Source of the DNA: Pseudo-nitzschia pungens
Lineage: Eukaryota; Bacillariophyta; Bacillariophyceae; Bacillariales; Bacillariaceae
Direction: 5' to 3'
DNA length: 64,000 nucleotides
Assembly: GCA_037355855.1 (NCBI GenBank)
Contig: CM074765.1
Coordinates: forward strand, 682,001-746,000
The translations under genes and the position numbers were made by a program. How positions within the stretch are numbered: the stretch's first letter is position 1; every line of letters starts with the position of its first letter. This document shows positions 11,021 to 20,881 of this stretch, in pieces. The notes beneath the pieces were generated by a model. It saw only the letters and a program-made list of their open reading frames with translations. It ran no database searches and was not told the origin of the DNA.

Positions 11021-13166
11021 TCATGATGCCCCGCGTTCCTTTCCGGTGTCTTTCCTGTCGTCCTTCTCGTGGTCGCCATTGTGATTGTCATTGTGATTGT
11101 GGTTGTGGTCGCCATTGTGATTGTCATTGTCATTGCCACTTCCCCCACTCCTCGTCCCCTGCATCGTGTTGGTCCACTCCGCGCTACCAAGCCGGAGATC
11201 GACGTGAATGGAGTCGCGGCCATCTTCCTCCGACACGGAAAAGGCCAACCGGCTGCACCGCAGCGCCATTCGGGGAGGGGTCGTTGCCTTTCTTGCATCG
11301 TTTGCATTATCGTCCTCGTCGTCGTAGCCAGTCGCATTCGCAGTGGCATTCGCAGTGGCATTCGCATTGGCGTCGCCGCACCCGTAGAGCGGATCGCCCA
11401 CAATGGGGCATCCCAGAGCGGAGAGCTGCCCCCGAATCTGGTGGGTCCGGCCCGTCAGCAGCTCGATCTCCAGCTGGGAAAGCCAGCGTTGTTGTTTGTG
11501 TTGTTTTGGTTGTGGTTGCGGTTGTCGTCGTCGTTTCGCGTGCGCACCCGGCTCGGAGCAATGGATCCCGCAAATCGTCGGAGGCGTCATGGCCGTGATG
11601 CGCAATCGGCAGAGGCGCCACCGGCCGCCGGACCGGGAGTCCGGGGGGGAACCGTCGGCGCCCGCGTCCGCGCTCGCGCGATCCACAAAGGTCTTGGGGG
11701 CCCCCGGAGAACCCGCATCGAGAAAGTGTTCCACGAGTCTTCCGGGCTCGAGGAGGTACTTGTTCCGCACTTTTTCCCAGGCCTCCGGGGAGGCAAAGGA
11801 GACCAGGCAGCTGTAGCGCTTCTGGAGGGTCGTCGTCGTCGTCGTCGTCGTCGTCGTTGGTGGTGGCGATTGTTGCGGTGGCGGTGCGGTCACCGGTGCG
11901 TCCCGGTGGTTCGTGTTCGTGTTCGTGTTCGTGTTCGTCTTCGCCGGGTTTTCCAGCGCGTCGGTGGTCTTGCGCTCGAGGAGCCTTGCGAAGCGCGAGG
12001 CGGTGTCCGGGTTGGCGGCCACCAGGATCAGCCCGGAGGTTTCCGCGTCGAGCCTCTGGGGCAGCGAGGCGTAGGCCAGGTTTCGGTGCCCCCGGTATTG
12101 ATGGAGGAGGTTCTCCACCGCGTTGTCGACCGTGGGGTGCGAGGGCAATCCGGACGGCTTGTTCAGAACGGCAAAGGCCCAGGGCTGCCGCTCTCGGCGA
12201 CGCCCGCTGCGGCTGCTCTTCTTTGTTGTTGTTGTCGCTGCGTGGGTGATCTCCTCGGTGGCGTGATGGTGGGTGGTCCGGGCGCTTCGAATCATTCTCG
12301 CTGCGATGCTGGTCATCGTCGTCGTCATCGTCGTCGTCTGTGATTCCGTGTTCCAGGACAACAACGCTTTCTTCCATCTCCATCTCCGTCCCGATTCCTG
12401 TCGTTTTGCCAGAGGTCGCTTCCCGCTCCAATGCCATTCGAAATTCGTGGGCCGCGGGATACCTCGCCGGTCGGGAATGAACCCGGAGCGTCATGGACTC
12501 GCCAAAGAGAAGAATGCTGTTTTTGCGGTTCCCACTCTTGCCACTGCCACTGCCATTTTGGTCACCGCCATCGGTGTCCTCGTCGTCGTTCGAAACCAGG
12601 AGACGCCTCCACACCGGTCGGTTTTGCGGTCGGTCCACCGATGCCGGATCCAGAACCCACACCGCTCCGAGCCGGAGGAGCGTTTGCGCCGAGGCAGGGA
12701 TTCTACGGATGTTTTCGTTTTGGTATTTGTTTTCGTTTTCGCTTTCGCCGTCGCATCGTGCTCCGCGGCAGCCGCAAAGCTCCCCGACAACGCGATCGAC
12801 CAGCTCTTCGACGGGAACGCTGCGATTGTCGTGGTTTGTTGTCGTTGTCGTTGTAGTCGTCGTTGTCGTCGTCGCTGTCTTCGTTGTCGTTTCAACAGTT
12901 CCTTCCTTCCCCGGTTCGGTGTTGGAAAGGATGCGGCAAAAGACGGTCCCGGTCGGGGAATCGAGGCCCACGAGTTCGAGGAAACGTTCCGGAGTGTCGT
13001 CGGCTTGGATTGCGGTGGAGGTTGCTGCTGTTGTTGCCGTTGCTGCTGTTGCTGTTGTTTCGTTCGTGTTGCCCCGCGAAAGCGGAATGCGACGGGCTCC
13101 CGCCCATCGATCCTCTTCGCTCCGGGTCGGCTTTGCGGGGATAGTTCTAGCTCGTTTCCCCGCCAT
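11021..13166 (-). CDS. RluA-family RNA pseudouridine synthase (one +1 frameshift)
   Basis: Converts uridine to pseudouridine in RNA. The first frame begins at ATG 13166 (MAGKRARTIPAKPTRSEEDRW) and runs through low-complexity Thr and Asp tracts. The catalytic part lies in the next frame from about 12190 downward. Removing one base near 12188-12190 (GCG G CAG CCC TGG) joins them into about 714 residues. The catalytic frame shows AVLNKPSGLPSHP, the active-site motif RLDAETSGLILVA (usual HRLD is QRLD here) and the RNA-binding LLTGRTHQIRGQL followed by PIVGDPLYG. Large low-complexity inserts (Thr/Asn runs and an Asn/His/Asp-rich C-terminus at 11030-11150) enlarge it well beyond bacterial RluA. The target could be rRNA, tRNA or organellar RNA. 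The shift may be an assembly indel; no GT-AG intron fits. Confidence 0.82.
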
Positions 13167-13869
13167 CGAAGAATGTTGTGATGATGATATTAGAATGATG
13201 TATTCCTTGCGTTTCGTCTCTTCTCGTCTCGTCTCTTTTATCACCGAAACAAACAAAACAGCAACAACTTTGATCGGAAGGAAGATCGAAGTGACCAGCG
13301 GCCACGGATGATCGAGGATCGAATTTTGAGATTTCGAAACGAGTTTTTCGGTTCGGATCGTCACTACGGTAATCTTATTCATAAGGTTACTACGACCTCG
13401 TAATTACTTGGTAATTCTTACTCATTTGGCGACTGGCGAAAACGAAAGTGTCAAGCGGTGGCCCTGTCTTCTCGTCTTCTGTGGTTATTAGGATGGAGAC
13501 GGGTATTGATTTTGCCAATACTTCAGTCTATTGGAGTTAGGGTTATAGTGTACGGTTGGGCTACCCACTTCGAAGAAGTTTCTTGTTGATACTGCTATGC
13601 GTATCCGTACAGGTATCAGCTCTCTCATTATGGTCAATGTCAAGTACGAAGCATCGACTATTGACTTTTGAAACAGTGCAGGATTCCGAATGCCAGAGAG
13701 TGTGCTTGGTTTCGAAAGACGAGCAGACTGTGTTCAAAATTTGGATCTACAAGTTACATCGTCGTGCATACGGTACGGTACGGTACGGTACGGTACGTCA
13801 TTTCGTAGCAAACAAGCATTATGGAATAGTAGTACTACGGTGCTAGTCTGGAATACAGCAGCGCTCTCC
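13167..13869. other. Intergenic, includes GGTAC pentanucleotide array
   Basis: No gene is seen. A (GGTAC)n array of about five units occupies about 13768-13797. TTACTACGACCTCGTAATTACTTGG words lie at 13385-13415. This region lies upstream of the pseudouridine synthase gene and downstream of the next gene on the same strand. Confidence 0.55.
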
Positions 13870-16800
13870 TTACGGAGGTGCGAGAGAGTTGTAGTCCCCG
13901 GCAATGCCGACTTGCACCGCCAGGTTTGCAACGAGACCGTCTCCGAGGGAATGTCGCAACGCCAGGAGCCAATCCAGGAGGAAAGAGTCCGTTGCCGTCG
14001 GTTCGCCGTCGCCACGTTTCTTCTTCTTGGTCGACGCCGGAAGGTGGTGTCGGACTTCCAGGTTCATTGCGCTCCACACTGCGTCCCGAACGTCCTTCTC
14101 GGTCAAGTGGGACGATGATGCGGCGCTCCGGCGCCTCCGGGTGCGGCGTCGGCCGGTTGCCGACACCGCTTGCGGCAGTGGCTGGGTAGTCTCGCCCGGA
14201 CGGGTCACAATGTCCCGCATCAACCGCAGCAACTCCGTGAATTGGGAGGACAGCTCGCGGACAATCTCGGAGCGTTCCTGCCACATCGACCACCACAGAT
14301 CATCGCGATCGGAAGAGCTGTCGTCGTCATCCGCATAATAACCCAGGAACTCCTTTTGTTCCAGCCAGAATCTAGCCATGGCCTGCGCTACAACCCTCAA
14401 AACGGCCTTGGCCCCAAAGCTGCGAATCTCTCGGAGAAGCACCAATGTCCGAGCGGTGGCTTCCCTCTCGTTTGCAAGGTGCTCCGGTTCGTCGTCGTCG
14501 TCGTCGTCATCTGTGTCTTCGTCGTCACTGCTGTCGTCCTCGGACTCCTCCCCGGTTGAATTCGAGAGGTTCTTCCCGATGCAGTCGACGATTCCGACCG
14601 CGTTGGTCGAATCCTGCTCCCGTTGCCTCTGGATCCGTTCCTGCTCTTCTTCGAAAGCAAGGTTCGATTTCAATAGAACAGTCAATGCATCGAGCCGCGT
14701 CGAACGCATCTTCAGCATCCCAATCGCCCGATGCTGCTCTTGTTCTTCGCTCATGGATTCGTTCGCAGAGCCGGCACCGTGGTCGTCGCTCTCCGCTGCA
14801 AGGTCGCTGTATTCGAGGCAAGTCTTCCACCACTCGGTGGGTCCCCCGGGAGCGAACGAAATCATGCGGGGGAGCAAGAATGAAGGATGCCGCAGCACGG
14901 CTTGCTTCCAGACCACCATGGCATGGTCCATGCGTTGTCCATCCCAGAAGAAACCGGTAACGGAGTTGGGATTGCTGACGGTCCGTTGGGGTCCCCAGGT
15001 GAGTAGTTCCATCCACTGCTGACACATCGAGTTCGACGGAATGGTGTTGGCGGCCACCATGGTGGTATGGAGGTACCAGGCACCTTCTCTCGGGCGAGAC
15101 GAATTCAGGGCCTTCCAATAGAGATTTGCCAGGGAGACGGGTACATCGCGGGGAGGAGGCGATTTTCGACGCCGCTTGCTCGTGGGCGTGGAGGTATGTG
15201 TTCCGAGTGTCGACGAGGACGAGACGATCGAAAGCTGCGCAGTGTCCTCCGTATCCAAAATCGAGTTCCCAGCGGTCGTACTGCTACCCCAGGAGGCATC
15301 CCAAAACTTGCAAATCGGAGACACCAGTGGCGGACCCTCGCATAGTTTATCGCTGCTCTCATCGCCTTTTTCTTTCGGGACAGATTTCCCTGCAGACGCT
15401 TTTGTACTTGCTCCACCGATTTCGGTCTCTAGTTCATTGTTCTCATCCAGCAGAAAGACCTTTTTGATCCGCATTCCGGGTTTGGATAGACGGCTACTAA
15501 GAATCGGAACATTATCCTTCTTGTGGCTCTGGCTCTCGTTCCCTTCCTTTATCAGCGCTGGAACGTTTTGCATGTCATCGACGCTTTCACTCTCGCGATC
15601 GGTTGCACGGTTTGCCCTATTGCTAATCCTTTTGCTCCTGCGGGTCGCGATTTGGTCCTGCTTGTGCTTGTTGACTGAAGAATCGATGCTTGCCGTTTGG
15701 AAATCGCGATTGGTCGTGGCTTGGTCCGCCGATATTTTCGGTTCAGGCATCGCTTCGCCGGTCTCATGCCTGACATTACTATTATCGTTATCATTATTTG
15801 TCTCGAGTGTTACCCTCTTGCCGATTGGTTTGCTCTTGCCGATGCTAGTCGTGTCCATGTGGTTAGTCGTTTGACCCGAGGTCGAATCACTTTGACAATT
15901 CAAGCGGATGCTGGTCGTGTCTGGGTATTTTTTCGCGTGACTCGAGTGGGGATCCTCCTGTTGATTGCTCGTCCGTGTTGCTTTCGGGGTTTCCGCAAAT
16001 GTTCCAGAGCCTTCTTCTTCCGCCGACCGTTTGACGGATGCCTTGGGAGTGTCAAAGCCGTCACTGCTCGAGCTGCTTGCACTGCTGCCACCAGAGGTAT
16101 CCAGGAGACAAACAATCGGATCCTCTTGCGAGCCCCCAGATTGGGATCGAGTGCGGGTGGCGCGAGTCTTGGATGTGCCATCCTCTTCGTGCTTCGGAAG
16201 GTCGCTCTTTGTGCTGTCGTCTGCCGCGGACCGTTTTTGGGATGCCTTGGGCGTGTCAAAGCCGTGACTGCTCGAGCTGCTTGCACTGCTGCTTCCACCC
16301 GAGGTATCCATGAGGCAAATGACATTATCTTGGGAACCTCCCACCTTTGATCGAGTGCGGGTGGTGCGAGTCTTGGGTGTGCCATCCTCGTCGTGCTTCG
16401 GAAGGTCGCTCTTTGTGCTGTCGTCTGCCGCGGACCGTTTGCGGGCTGCCTTCGGAGTGTCAAATCCATGATCGCTTTCGCTGCTGCTTCCGCTGCTTCC
16501 ACCCGAGGTATCCATGAGGCAAATGACATTGTCTTGGGAACCTCCCACCTCGGATCGAGTGCGGGTGGTGCGCGCCTTGGGTTTGCCATCCTCCTTTTGG
16601 TATGGATGGTCGGTGTCGTTGTTGCTTTCGCTTTCGTTGCTATCGTCCAGCAACACAATGGTTCGATCGAGAGCGGAAACCGACGAGGATCGGGAGGATC
16701 GCGATTTCGATTGGGTGGCGGGAGAGGCCACTAATGGTGGTTGCAACGATGAAGACGACGACGACGACGACGACGACGACGACAACAACGACGAGTCGAT

Positions 16801-17448
16801 TTTCACGTTGTTCGCAGCCCCGCGGTCCTCGCTTTCGCTGCCCGAGGACGAGGACGAAGTGTCGAGCAGAATCGTGGCGTCCCTTGTCGCTGCCGTGAGA
16901 GCGGTATTGCGATCGTAGTACTTGACAACCTGGTAGCTGTAGGTCGAGTTGAGAATCATCAGGACGTCTCCCTCGCGCAGCTCCACCCGGGATTCGGACT
17001 TGACGGAAACCTTGGAACCCTGGGAACCAGAAAGATCTCGCTTGAAGACCTTGACCATCACCGGCTTGGCATCTAGATCGCGAGCCGTTTTCTCGACCTC
17101 CTTTCCCCGCTTGAGGGTGATGCTCGTGTCGGAGGCATCGACGACCGTGAGGAGTTTTCGGGAGACCGTCATGAGCCGTTTCTGGGTGATCCCGGAATCG
17201 GGAGATTGGCTCGTCTGGGCCTCCCAGTCGATGTTGAGCAGGGCGTACTGCTTGTACATGGCGGCGTGCTTCTTGCGAAAGATCGTCACGTCCCGGGCGG
17301 TCCAGGTGGCGTCGAGGGATTTCTGGGCCTTTTGTGCCTTGAGGACGCTGTTCGGAGTCCGTCCCAGCCACATGCCCGTGAAGAGTTCGATGGGAGCGCC
17401 GAGGGGAATGAGCGGAGCCGCCGGAGTTGTGCCGGGCGAAGATTTCAT
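13870..17448 (-). CDS. Large nuclear-like protein with repeated SUMO-interaction-like motifs
   Basis: The intact frame from ATG 17448 is about 1,190 residues. The first 150 residues (IELFTGMWLGRTPNSVLK..., KRGKEVEKTARDL..., LREGDVLMILNS) look folded. The centre has five hydrophobic-acidic motifs followed by Ser/Asp/Glu clusters: ATILLDTSSSS, RTIVLLDDSNESE, NVICLMDTSGGSS twice and PIVCLLDTSGGSS. These fit the SUMO-interaction pattern [VIL]x[VIL][VIL] next to acidic or serine residues. Three of them sit in near-identical 65-70-residue repeats (about 210 bp, 16020-16560). The C-terminal third (VPVSLANLYWKALNSSRP..., MCQQWMELLTWGP, GFFWDGQRMDHAMVVWKQAV) is aromatic-rich and looks globular. I do not recognise the family. 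A second ATG at 17765 opens a Ser/Arg-rich frame that would join by a -1 shift near 17470, so the true N-terminus is uncertain. Confidence 0.75.
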   Translation of the reverse strand: MKSSPGTTPAAPLIPLGAPIELFTGMWLGRTPNSVLKAQKAQKSLDATWTARDVTIFRKKHAAMYKQYALLNIDWEAQTSQSPDSGITQKRLMTVSRKLLTVVDASDTSITLKRGKEVEKTARDLDAKPVMVKVFKRDLSGSQGSKVSVKSESRVELREGDVLMILNSTYSYQVVKYYDRNTALTAATRDATILLDTSSSSSGSESEDRGAANNVKIDSSLLSSSSSSSSSSSSLQPPLVASPATQSKSRSSRSSSVSALDRTIVLLDDSNESESNNDTDHPYQKEDGKPKARTTRTRSEVGGSQDNVICLMDTSGGSSGSSSESDHGFDTPKAARKRSAADDSTKSDLPKHDEDGTPKTRTTRTRSKVGGSQDNVICLMDTSGGSSSASSSSSHGFDTPKASQKRSAADDSTKSDLPKHEEDGTSKTRATRTRSQSGGSQEDPIVCLLDTSGGSSASSSSSDGFDTPKASVKRSAEEEGSGTFAETPKATRTSNQQEDPHSSHAKKYPDTTSIRLNCQSDSTSGQTTNHMDTTSIGKSKPIGKRVTLETNNDNDNSNVRHETGEAMPEPKISADQATTNRDFQTASIDSSVNKHKQDQIATRRSKRISNRANRATDRESESVDDMQNVPALIKEGNESQSHKKDNVPILSSRLSKPGMRIKKVFLLDENNELETEIGGASTKASAGKSVPKEKGDESSDKLCEGPPLVSPICKFWDASWGSSTTAGNSILDTEDTAQLSIVSSSSTLGTHTSTPTSKRRRKSPPPRDVPVSLANLYWKALNSSRPREGAWYLHTTMVAANTIPSNSMCQQWMELLTWGPQRTVSNPNSVTGFFWDGQRMDHAMVVWKQAVLRHPSFLLPRMISFAPGGPTEWWKTCLEYSDLAAESDDHGAGSANESMSEEQEQHRAIGMLKMRSTRLDALTVLLKSNLAFEEEQERIQRQREQDSTNAVGIVDCIGKNLSNSTGEESEDDSSDDEDTDDDDDDDEPEHLANEREATARTLVLLREIRSFGAKAVLRVVAQAMARFWLEQKEFLGYYADDDDSSSDRDDLWWSMWQERSEIVRELSSQFTELLRLMRDIVTRPGETTQPLPQAVSATGRRRTRRRRSAASSSHLTEKDVRDAVWSAMNLEVRHHLPASTKKKKRGDGEPTATDSFLLDWLLALRHSLGDGLVANLAVQVGIAGDYNSLAPP

Positions 17449-17765
17449 CCTTGTCGTCGCCAACGAAGAGGACACGACGGAGACCCAGGCTGCAGGGCCT
17501 CAAAGGACGGCGGCGGCGGCGGCGACGACGAAGAAGATCTGCATCGGGGCTTGGACGTTGCGGACTTGGATGTTTTGGCAGACGAAGCAGCAGCAGCAGC
17601 CGAGGAGGGCGACGACATGCCGGAAGTCCTCCGGATTTTTCGGCTGCTGCTGCTGCTGCTGTCGCTTCTGTTTCTGCTTCTGGATCGGTTGCGGATCCGT
17701 TTCGTGGGAGTGTCGAGGAGGGAAAGGTTGGTGTTGTTGACAAGGACTGCTTCGGCGGAAGTCAT
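17449..17765 (-). other. Possible N-terminal extension of the poly-SIM protein
   Basis: An open frame starts at ATG 17765 (MTSAEAVLVNNTNLSLLDT) and encodes Ser/Arg-rich, nuclear-localisation-like sequence (KRIRNRSRSRNRSDSSSS) and a poly-Pro run. It ends with a TGA that overlaps the ATG at 17448. A one-base shift of -1 type would fuse it with the downstream gene. Composition suits a disordered nuclear N-terminus, but this is inference. Confidence 0.4.
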
Positions 17766-19007
17766 GCTGTCGTTTTGTTGGGGTTGTGTTGGTCGGTGGT
17801 GTCTGTTGCTGTTGCTGTTGCAGTTGCTGCCGAGGCTCGGGTGGATGGAGTTGCTTCTTGGGACGTACCGGTATCTTGGTTGCTTCTTGCATCCATCGGT
17901 TGACGAGGATTGCGTTCGATCGAATGGAATTCAAATTTGAATTAGATTCGTTGCTGCTGGTCGTAATCTCGCTCCGGTTCCTCTCGAAATCAATCAATCA
18001 AATTGTTTGAGAGTGAAGTTGGGTATTGTTTGGGAGAAGAAGCGTCTATCTGATGCAGCTATTGTCGTCACTGCCAATGCTTCCTTTATGCTTCTCGTGC
18101 TCGTAGGTATTGGCGTTGGTGTTGGCGTGATGTTCTGAAAAAATACGAAGCAGTTCTTTTTTTCGAGGATGTGAAGCACGAAGCACGAAGCGAAAGCGGT
18201 GATGATTGATGATACGGTAGATGATTCATTCATTCATTCATTCATTCGGGAAGCACCGCTACCCTAAAGTATCGAGTTGTGCGTGCATCGTCGTACATGG
18301 TAAATCTACGAGTAGTCCCCCGAATGAGTTGACTTTTGTACCAGCAGTTAACTTACGGTAGTACTCGTACGCTATTGCAACTAGGGGTTTGATGCTCTTC
18401 GAGTTGGTTGCTACGGGGCAATCCCGAACGTTTCCTCATGCATGCCTGCCCGCTTTTGGGTGGGCTCCAAAACAAGTTCGATCCTCTGTGCACTTTTCGT
18501 AAGTCGTTACCACAGTGAAATAGAAAGACTGGCGCGAGCAAGTCCGTTTACAATCCGGAAAATTTTATGGCGCGCTATCGCTCCTTCCCAGTGTAGACGA
18601 CGGCAGTAACAAGAATGTACCGTACGGATATCTTACCCGTAGGTTTTGACGAGAAATTTGTCTGTTCTGTCCTCTACCGTATCCTGTGGAACCCGAACAA
18701 AACTCGTTGACGTACGGTAATTACGTAACTACTACGGTGACCAGCATGTATCCACGATTGATTCATTCAACTTTCATGTCGAATGAGTCGAAGAATCTTT
18801 CTCAGAACTGCAATTGAGTTTGTTTCAACTTGTGTGTGTCACACGATGAAGCATCACGCAATCACTGATCAAACTTCATTCATTCATTCATTCTCACTAC
18901 ACAACACAATACAACACAACACAAAACAACCAATAGAGGGTACATGTGATTCTAACAACGACAACCGCTGCATCGATACTTACCGACAACACGCGATACA
19001 AATACAA
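17766..19007. other. Divergent intergenic region with ATTC microsatellite
   Basis: No gene is supported. An (ATTC)n tract lies at about 18224-18247 and a shorter one near 18878-18892. An (ACAAC)n-like stretch lies at 18900-18930, just 5' of the dehydrogenase gene. GTACTCGTACG, ACGTACGGTAATTACG and TTACGGTAG words are dense at 18290-18740. It should hold promoters for both flanking genes. Confidence 0.5.
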
Positions 19008-20287
19008 ATGAATGCCCTGAAATGCTGCCGCCCGTGGTCGGGATGCAACAGATTCTCATCGTTGATCGCAGCCGATTCGCGACGATTCCCCAGAACACCG
19101 TCGGCGTTCTTTTCACCGTCGACCGCGCCCCGAACCGGTGGAGCAGAGGGTGGAAGCAGCAGAAGCAGCAGCAGCAGCAGCAGCACCCTCCAAAAGCCCA
19201 TCGCCCTGTTTCTGAATTGCACCCGATTGGACTACGACCAGAAGCTGAACTTCGAAAGCCTCTCCGACATCACCGACTTTCGGCGCAACGACGTCGACGC
19301 CATTCCACCCCGAACGGTCGTCCCGATCCCCGAAGAGGAGGAAGCCGCCGCGGCGTCCGCTGCCGAGGACGAGATTGTTCGGTTGGTCAACGAGGTCCAT
19401 TCGGGAACGGAAATCCTCATCCTCAAGGAGATGCAGCTGCCACCTTCTGCCGTGGAACGCTTTTCGGATTCGGTGAAACTCATCTGCGAGGCCGGAACGG
19501 GCTACAACAACATCCCGATCGAGACCTGCCGGAAAAAGGACATTGCCGTCTGCAACATTCCTACGTACAGCACCGACGCGGTGGCCCAGACCGCCATTAC
19601 CTACATCATGAATTTCGCCATGAACGTGTTTCGCCAGCAGGACATGCTCCGGGCCGGCGATCGGTCGAATTTCACGGGTCCCTTCGCGCTGCCCCTCATG
19701 GAACTCAGCGGCAAGACCCTCGGACTGGTGGGCGGATCGGGACGGATCGGAACCAGGGTCGCCGAGATTGCCCTGGTCCTGGGAATGAGGGTCGTCATCA
19801 GCCGGCGCAAGCGTGAGCGCGGGCACGAGGATGATGGGGACGGCCATCCTTCGTTGCCCGACGACCACGCGCTCGCGAACCATCCGAACGTCTCGGTGAC
19901 CGCCGACAGTCGGGCGAGCTCCTGCGATGCTCGGACTTTGTCAGCATCCACACGCCGCTCAATGCGCAGACGAAGGGATCCTTCGGCCGGGCCCAGATCT
20001 CGCGGATGAAGCCGACCGCCTACCTGATCAACACCTCCCGCGGAGGGGTCTGCGACGAGGACGAGCTGATCGACTGCCTGCGGGAGGGACTCATCGCCGG
20101 CGCCGGGCTCGACGTGACGGTCTCGGAGCCGCCGGTTCCCGATTCGGGGCTGTGGTCCCTGCCCAACGCCTGGCTGAGCCCGCACATTGGCTGGAGGCGG
20201 TTGGAAACCCGGCAGCGGCTGGTGGACATGACGAAGGACAACGTCGCCGCGTACGTGGGGGGAGCGCCGATCAACGTCGTGAGCTAA
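19008..20287 (+). CDS. D-isomer-specific 2-hydroxyacid dehydrogenase (one frameshift)
   Basis: NAD(P)-dependent reduction of 2-keto acids; members include phosphoglycerate, glyoxylate and hydroxypyruvate dehydrogenases. The start chosen is ATG 19008, which begins a Cys/Arg/Ser-rich stretch (MNALKCCRPWSGCNRFSSLI) resembling an organellar transit peptide. Motifs seen: substrate-side CEAGTGYNNIPIE; nucleotide fold GLVGGSGRIGTRVAEIAL near residue 240; SDFVSIHTPLNAQTKG; catalytic Arg in NTSRGGVCDEDEL; catalytic His in SPHIGW. The frame changes near 19910 (TADS to GELLRCSDF), equivalent to one missing base. With it restored the protein is about 426 residues and all catalytic elements are in order. 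A GT-AG intron of the right length was not found. The exact substrate cannot be told from the sequence. Confidence 0.85.
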
Positions 20288-20881
20288 CCAAAACAACAAA
20301 ACGCAAGACATTGAACGCAAAACCAAGACCGGCGTTGTTGCACAAAAAAATAAGGACAATGACAATGACAACGACCATCCTGCGTTCGGCGCGGTTTTGT
20401 CTGCGAGATGGAGTTCGTGCCGTCAAACAGAGCAGACCGCGGGCGAGTACTCGCACTCGCACTCGTATCTGCAAAAAGGCTGTCGACACGCAGATTCCGC
20501 TTGCTTGGACAACGCACGAACGAACCAGAAAACGGTACCATTATTTTTGGCTTTACCAGCGAAACCATTGCCAAGCATTGGACGATGGGGCAATACCGCT
20601 CTCAATAGGGTACCTTCCGCTCGTTGCGGAAAACCCAATCGGAAGCAGCAAACGAAGAAAAGACAACGGCATTGGCTATCTATGCCAGCACGCATCGCAG
20701 GCGTAGGCAGGCAGACAGGCAGATTCGAAAACAAGGTGAACGGGTGTCCACAACAGAGATAATAATGATATACTTTTTCTTTCTTTCTTTTTGTTTTCTT
20801 CTAGTCTAATGCTCTATGATTTTAATACTGGTGTTTGGTTGCCACTGGTCATCTCGGGACGCGAATTCCTTCGTTGGGCTC
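20288..20881. other. Intergenic between convergent genes
   Basis: No gene is supported. A poly-T/C stretch (TTTTTCTTTCTTTCTTTTTG) lies near 20770-20795 and CGGGCGAGTACTCGCACTCGCACTCGTATC near 20443. The region separates the 3' ends of the dehydrogenase (+) and cyclophilin (-) genes. Confidence 0.5.

Noticed and set aside
11069..12343. 424-codon plus-strand frame over the pseudouridine synthase gene
   Set aside because: Its Val/Arg/Gly repeats mirror the low-complexity tracts of the real minus-strand gene.
19813..19918. Intron in the dehydrogenase gene starting GTGAGC
   Set aside because: The donor looks plausible, but neither available acceptor gives the needed length and the skipped sequence reads as normal family coding sequence; a one-base indel fits better.
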